This document shows positions 61,792 through 64,000 of a DNA stretch of 64,000 nt, one piece after another. Positions within the stretch are counted from its first letter, which is position 1. Each line of letters opens with the position of its first letter. The notes beneath the pieces are model-generated. The model was not told where the DNA came from and ran no database searches. It saw only the letters and a list, made by a program, of their open reading frames with translations. Location of the stretch: assembly GCF_029080175.1 (NCBI RefSeq), contig NZ_JARFJC010000029.1; one strand, 5' to 3'. The position numbers were made by a program, and so were the translations under genes. This stretch comes from Luteipulveratus flavus (GTDB lineage Bacteria > Actinomycetota > Actinomycetes > Actinomycetales > Dermatophilaceae).

Positions 61792-62540
61792 GCCAGGTCG
61801 CCGTCCTGCTGCTCGCCGTCGCCGTCGCCGACCTGCTGCGCGCCCGCCGTCCCACCTCCACCCGCGCCCCGATCATCGTGGCGCTCGCCACGATCGTGGT
61901 GACGGCCCTGCTCACCCACCTGACCCGCTGGCCGGATCTGCTGCTGCTCGCCGGGTGCGCCCTCGTGGCCTCCGCATGGGTGGGCCTGGCGGCCCGCTCC
62001 GAGCGGGAGCACCGGCACGAGATCCGCCCGCTCCTCGTGCTCGGTGGCGGCGTGGTCGTCCTCCTGCTTCTTGCCGGCGCCGGCTCGACCGCGGGCGGCG
62101 CGCTCGGCCGGTGGCTGCACTGGGTCGACCTGCCGCACCTGCAGGACGTGGGCCCGGAGCGGTTCCTGCTCGTCCTCGCCGTCGCGCTCGTCCAGCTCAG
62201 CACGGCCAACCAGCTCGTACGGCTCGTCCTCGCCTCGGTCGGAGCGTTGAAGCCGAGCGGTCAGCCACAGCCCGCCGACCGGCTGCGCGGCGGGCGGCTG
62301 CTCGGGCCGATGGAGCGGCTCTTCATCCTCTGCCTCGGTCTCGCCGGCGAGGCCGCCGCGGCCGGGCTGGTGATCGCGGCCAAGGGCCTGATCCGGTTCC
62401 CCGAGTTGAACGCCCGCCGGGCAGCGCCTCAGCAGCAGTCCGAGGTCGGCATCGACGAGGTGACCGAGTACCTCCTGGTCGGCAGCTTCGTCAGCTGGCT
62501 GATCTCGCTCGCCGGCCTCGCCCTCGCCGCCCTGGCCTGA
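61788..62540 (+). CDS. Membrane protein paired with SatD
   Basis: Integral membrane protein of 250 residues with about six hydrophobic segments (about 3-20, 25-42, 48-65, 78-95, 110-140, 170-195, with a last one near 228-248). A conserved-looking stretch reads GRLLGPMERLFILCLGLAGE near residues 160-180, followed by AKGLIRFPEL and DEVTEYLLVGSFVSW, resembling DUF3307/SatE-type partners that often accompany SatD. The start overlaps the SatD stop (CGATGA), so the two are co-translated and probably act together. Function unknown. Confidence 0.82.
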   Translation: MSQVAVLLLAVAVADLLRARRPTSTRAPIIVALATIVVTALLTHLTRWPDLLLLAGCALVASAWVGLAARSEREHRHEIRPLLVLGGGVVVLLLLAGAGSTAGGALGRWLHWVDLPHLQDVGPERFLLVLAVALVQLSTANQLVRLVLASVGALKPSGQPQPADRLRGGRLLGPMERLFILCLGLAGEAAAAGLVIAAKGLIRFPELNARRAAPQQQSEVGIDEVTEYLLVGSFVSWLISLAGLALAALA

Positions 62541-62684
62541 TCGGGCGCCGGGCGCCCGTGCCGTACGGCGTGCGCCGCATGCACGCCCCAGGCCAGGTCC
62601 TTCAGGATCCTCGTCATCGCGCTCATGGGTCGAGCCTGCCCGGCGGCCGATGGCGGCGACAGTGGCAGAGAAGTCTCCTTTCGC

Positions 62685-62690
62685 TAAAAT
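62685..62690 (+). promoter_or_regulatory. -10 box of the GlxA-type regulator gene
   Basis: TAAAAT, an unusually A+T-rich hexamer for this genome, exactly six bases before the ATG at 62697. Probable leaderless start. Confidence 0.5.
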
Positions 62691-62696
62691 TCAGCC

Positions 62697-63671
62697 ATGC
62701 CTGTCCCGACTGCTCCCGGCACCGTCGCCGTCCTCGCGTACGACGGCATGACCGGCTTCGAGGCCGGCATCGTCACCGAGGTGTTCGGCCTCTCCTGGCC
62801 GGACATCGACCAGCCCTGGTACGACCTGACGGTCTGCGCCGAGCGCTCGCCGCTGCGCATCCTCGGCGGCGCCTCGTTGCACACCCCGCACGGCCTGGAC
62901 GCGCTCGCGGCCGCCGACACCGTGGTGATCCCGAGCGTCAAGGACCCGGCAGGGCCCGTCTCCGCGGAGCTCATCGACGCCCTGCGCACGGCACACGGTC
63001 GAGGCGCCCGGATGGTGTCGATCTGCTCGGGAGCGTTCGCGCTCGCGGCCGCCGGTCTGCTGGACGGCCGCCCGGCCACCACGCACTGGCGCTACGCCGC
63101 GGCGCTCCAGGAGCGGTACCCGGCCGTGCAGGTCGACCCCGACCCGCTGTACGTCGACGACGGTGACGTGCTCACCAGTGCCGGCTGCGCGGCCGGACTC
63201 GACCTGTGTCTCCACCTCGTGCGGCGCGACCTCGGGGCGGCCGTCGCCAACGCGGTCGCCCGCCGGATGGTGGTGTCACCGCACCGGCCGGGCGGCCAGG
63301 CGCAGTACGTCGAGGCACCGGTACCCGAGGACCCGGTGGACGACCGCCTCTCGGCGACCCTGCACTGGGCGCAGGAGCACCTCGACGAGCCGCTGCGCGT
63401 CGCCGACCTGGCTGCCCGCAGCGCCATGTCCGAGCGGACGTTCGCGCGGCGGTTCGTCGCCGCGACGGGTACGAGCCCCGCGCAGTGGGTCATCGAGCGG
63501 CGCGTGCAGCGCGCGGTCGAGCTGCTGGAGAGCACCGACGTCCCGGTCGAGTCCGTCTGCGCCGCCACGGGATTCGCCTCGGCAGCGGCACTGCGCCACC
63601 ACTTCTCGGCGCGGCTGGGCACCAGCCCGACCGCGTACCGGAGGATGTTCCGCGACCGGGCGAGTGCGTGA
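62697..63671 (+). CDS. GlxA/FtrA-type transcriptional regulator (DJ-1/PfpI + AraC HTH)
   Basis: Regulator of 324 residues. The N-terminal DJ-1/PfpI domain (about 8-190) holds AVLAYDGMTGFEAGIVTEVFG and MVSICSGAFALAAAGLLDGRPATTHW (about 104-129, in order), where the Cys in ICSG is the nucleophile-elbow residue. The C-terminal AraC/XylS domain (about 225-322) has two HTHs: LRVADLAARSAMSERTFARRF and VESVCAATGFASAAALRHHF, ending GTSPTAYRRMFR. FtrA-type proteins often control detoxification or catabolic genes and sense small molecules. No obvious divergent target gene is in the 156-base gap upstream. Effector unknown. Confidence 0.93.
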   Translation: MPVPTAPGTVAVLAYDGMTGFEAGIVTEVFGLSWPDIDQPWYDLTVCAERSPLRILGGASLHTPHGLDALAAADTVVIPSVKDPAGPVSAELIDALRTAHGRGARMVSICSGAFALAAAGLLDGRPATTHWRYAAALQERYPAVQVDPDPLYVDDGDVLTSAGCAAGLDLCLHLVRRDLGAAVANAVARRMVVSPHRPGGQAQYVEAPVPEDPVDDRLSATLHWAQEHLDEPLRVADLAARSAMSERTFARRFVAATGTSPAQWVIERRVQRAVELLESTDVPVESVCAATGFASAAALRHHFSARLGTSPTAYRRMFRDRASA

Positions 63672-63677
63672 GGTCGC

Positions 63678-64000
63678 TCAGGCGTCGATGACGATCGGGA
63701 TGATCATCGGCCGGCGGCGCAGCTTGCTGCCGACGAACCCGCCGACCGTCCGGCGCAGCACCTGCTGGAGCTGGTAGCTGTCGGTGATGCCCTTGCTGCG
63801 GGCCTCCTCGAGGGCCTCCTCCAGCCGCGGCAGCACCCGGTTGAACACCTGCTCGTCCTCGGCGAAGCCGCGCGTCTGGATCTCCGGACCGGCCGCGATC
63901 TTCCCGGTCGCCGCGTCGCGGACGACGATGATCGTGACGAACCCCTCGTCCCGCAGGATCCGGCGGTCCTTCAGCAGCGTCTCGTCCGTCGTGCCGACCA
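63678..64000 (-). CDS. rnj: Ribonuclease J, C-terminal part (runs off the window)
   Basis: The last 107 codons of RNase J, an exo- and endoribonuclease of the metallo-beta-lactamase family that processes rRNA and mRNA. Only the C-terminal domain is present: LLKDRRILRDEGFVTIIVVRD, then KIAAGPEIQTRGFAEDE, and the last helix-strand unit GGFVGSKLRRRPMIIPIVIDA. The metal-binding active site is outside the window. Its position upstream of ftsK on the same strand agrees with the order dapA-rnj-ftsK in other actinobacteria, though five genes are inserted between rnj and ftsK here. Family identity is firm. Confidence 0.93.
   Translation of the reverse strand, partial: VGTTDETLLKDRRILRDEGFVTIIVVRDAATGKIAAGPEIQTRGFAEDEQVFNRVLPRLEEALEEARSKGITDSYQLQQVLRRTVGGFVGSKLRRRPMIIPIVIDA

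Noticed and set aside
62429..62626. Minus-strand 65-codon frame starting MSAMTRILKDLAWG upstream of the GlxA-type gene
   Set aside because: Half of it overlaps the end of the SatD partner gene, and there is no clear ribosome binding site. The first 20 residues look protein-like, so a small divergent gene cannot be fully excluded.

Overview
The window is chromosomal DNA from a high-GC actinomycete. Support comes from the codon use, frequent GTG starts, gene junctions with 4-base ATGA/GTGA overlaps, and the conserved core order (read on the minus strand) rnj - ftsK - rimO - pgsA - cinA - clgR - recA - recX - miaB - miaA - dapF, which matches the recA/ftsK neighbourhood of Mycobacterium and Streptomyces with several insertions. 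The genus cannot be named; the interspersed repeats and gene content would fit Nocardioidaceae or the Dermatophilaceae/Intrasporangiaceae group (inference).

Layout. 1-3.6 kb: partial PhoD-like secreted phosphatase, a DUF6069 / DesK-type kinase / LuxR-type regulator group, and an RsmC-like methyltransferase. 3.6-5.5 kb: dapF-miaA. 5.5-11.5 kb: a lipid-modification operon (FAD amine oxidase-like, DUF1365, two cyclopropane-fatty-acid-synthase-family methyltransferases) followed by a DNA photolyase. 11.5-14.6 kb: zinc-ribbon protein, bile-acid/sodium symporter family transporter, an auxiliary-type tryptophanyl-tRNA synthetase behind a Trp-rich leader peptide and attenuator, and an ArsC-like protein. 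14.4-17 kb: repeats, miaB, and an MhuD-like haem-degrading monooxygenase with a YccF protein. 17-22.5 kb: glyoxalase-like protein, MFS exporter and divergent LysR regulator, then recX and a recA interrupted by a 364-residue homing-endonuclease intein. 22.7-26 kb: transglutaminase, DUF3046, and the agmatine-to-putrescine pair aguB-aguA. 26-31 kb: two secreted metallopeptidases (M4 and M28) that share a C-terminal module, an emfourin-like M4 inhibitor and pcm. 31-37.3 kb: the giant helicase lhr, a shortened P-loop kinase, a VOC protein and a Nei-type glycosylase. 37.3-45 kb: clgR, an SPFH protein with a ribbon-helix-helix protein, an OPT transporter, cinA-pgsA-rimO and a membrane dipeptidase. 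45.2-55.7 kb: complete kdpFABCDE, a DUF1906-SH3 secreted protein, and a K+-channel-like protein with a membrane protein. 55.7-64 kb: ftsK, a SAM-IV riboswitch with a cysteine-desulfurase-like gene, an endonuclease/phosphatase-family protein, a SatD-family operon, a GlxA-type AraC regulator and the C-terminal end of RNase J.

How it works together. The core is DNA repair and replication housekeeping (recA/recX, lhr, nei, photolyase, ftsK) plus tRNA and ribosome modification (miaA, miaB, rimO). Around it are adaptive systems with readable control elements: a PafBC-type recA promoter, a ribosome-mediated trp attenuator, a SAM-IV riboswitch, KdpE-like direct repeats before kdpF, and palindromes next to the SPFH/RHH, LysR and SatD genes. 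About a dozen genes carry a TANNNT box 6-8 bases before the start codon, which suggests leaderless transcription is common here.
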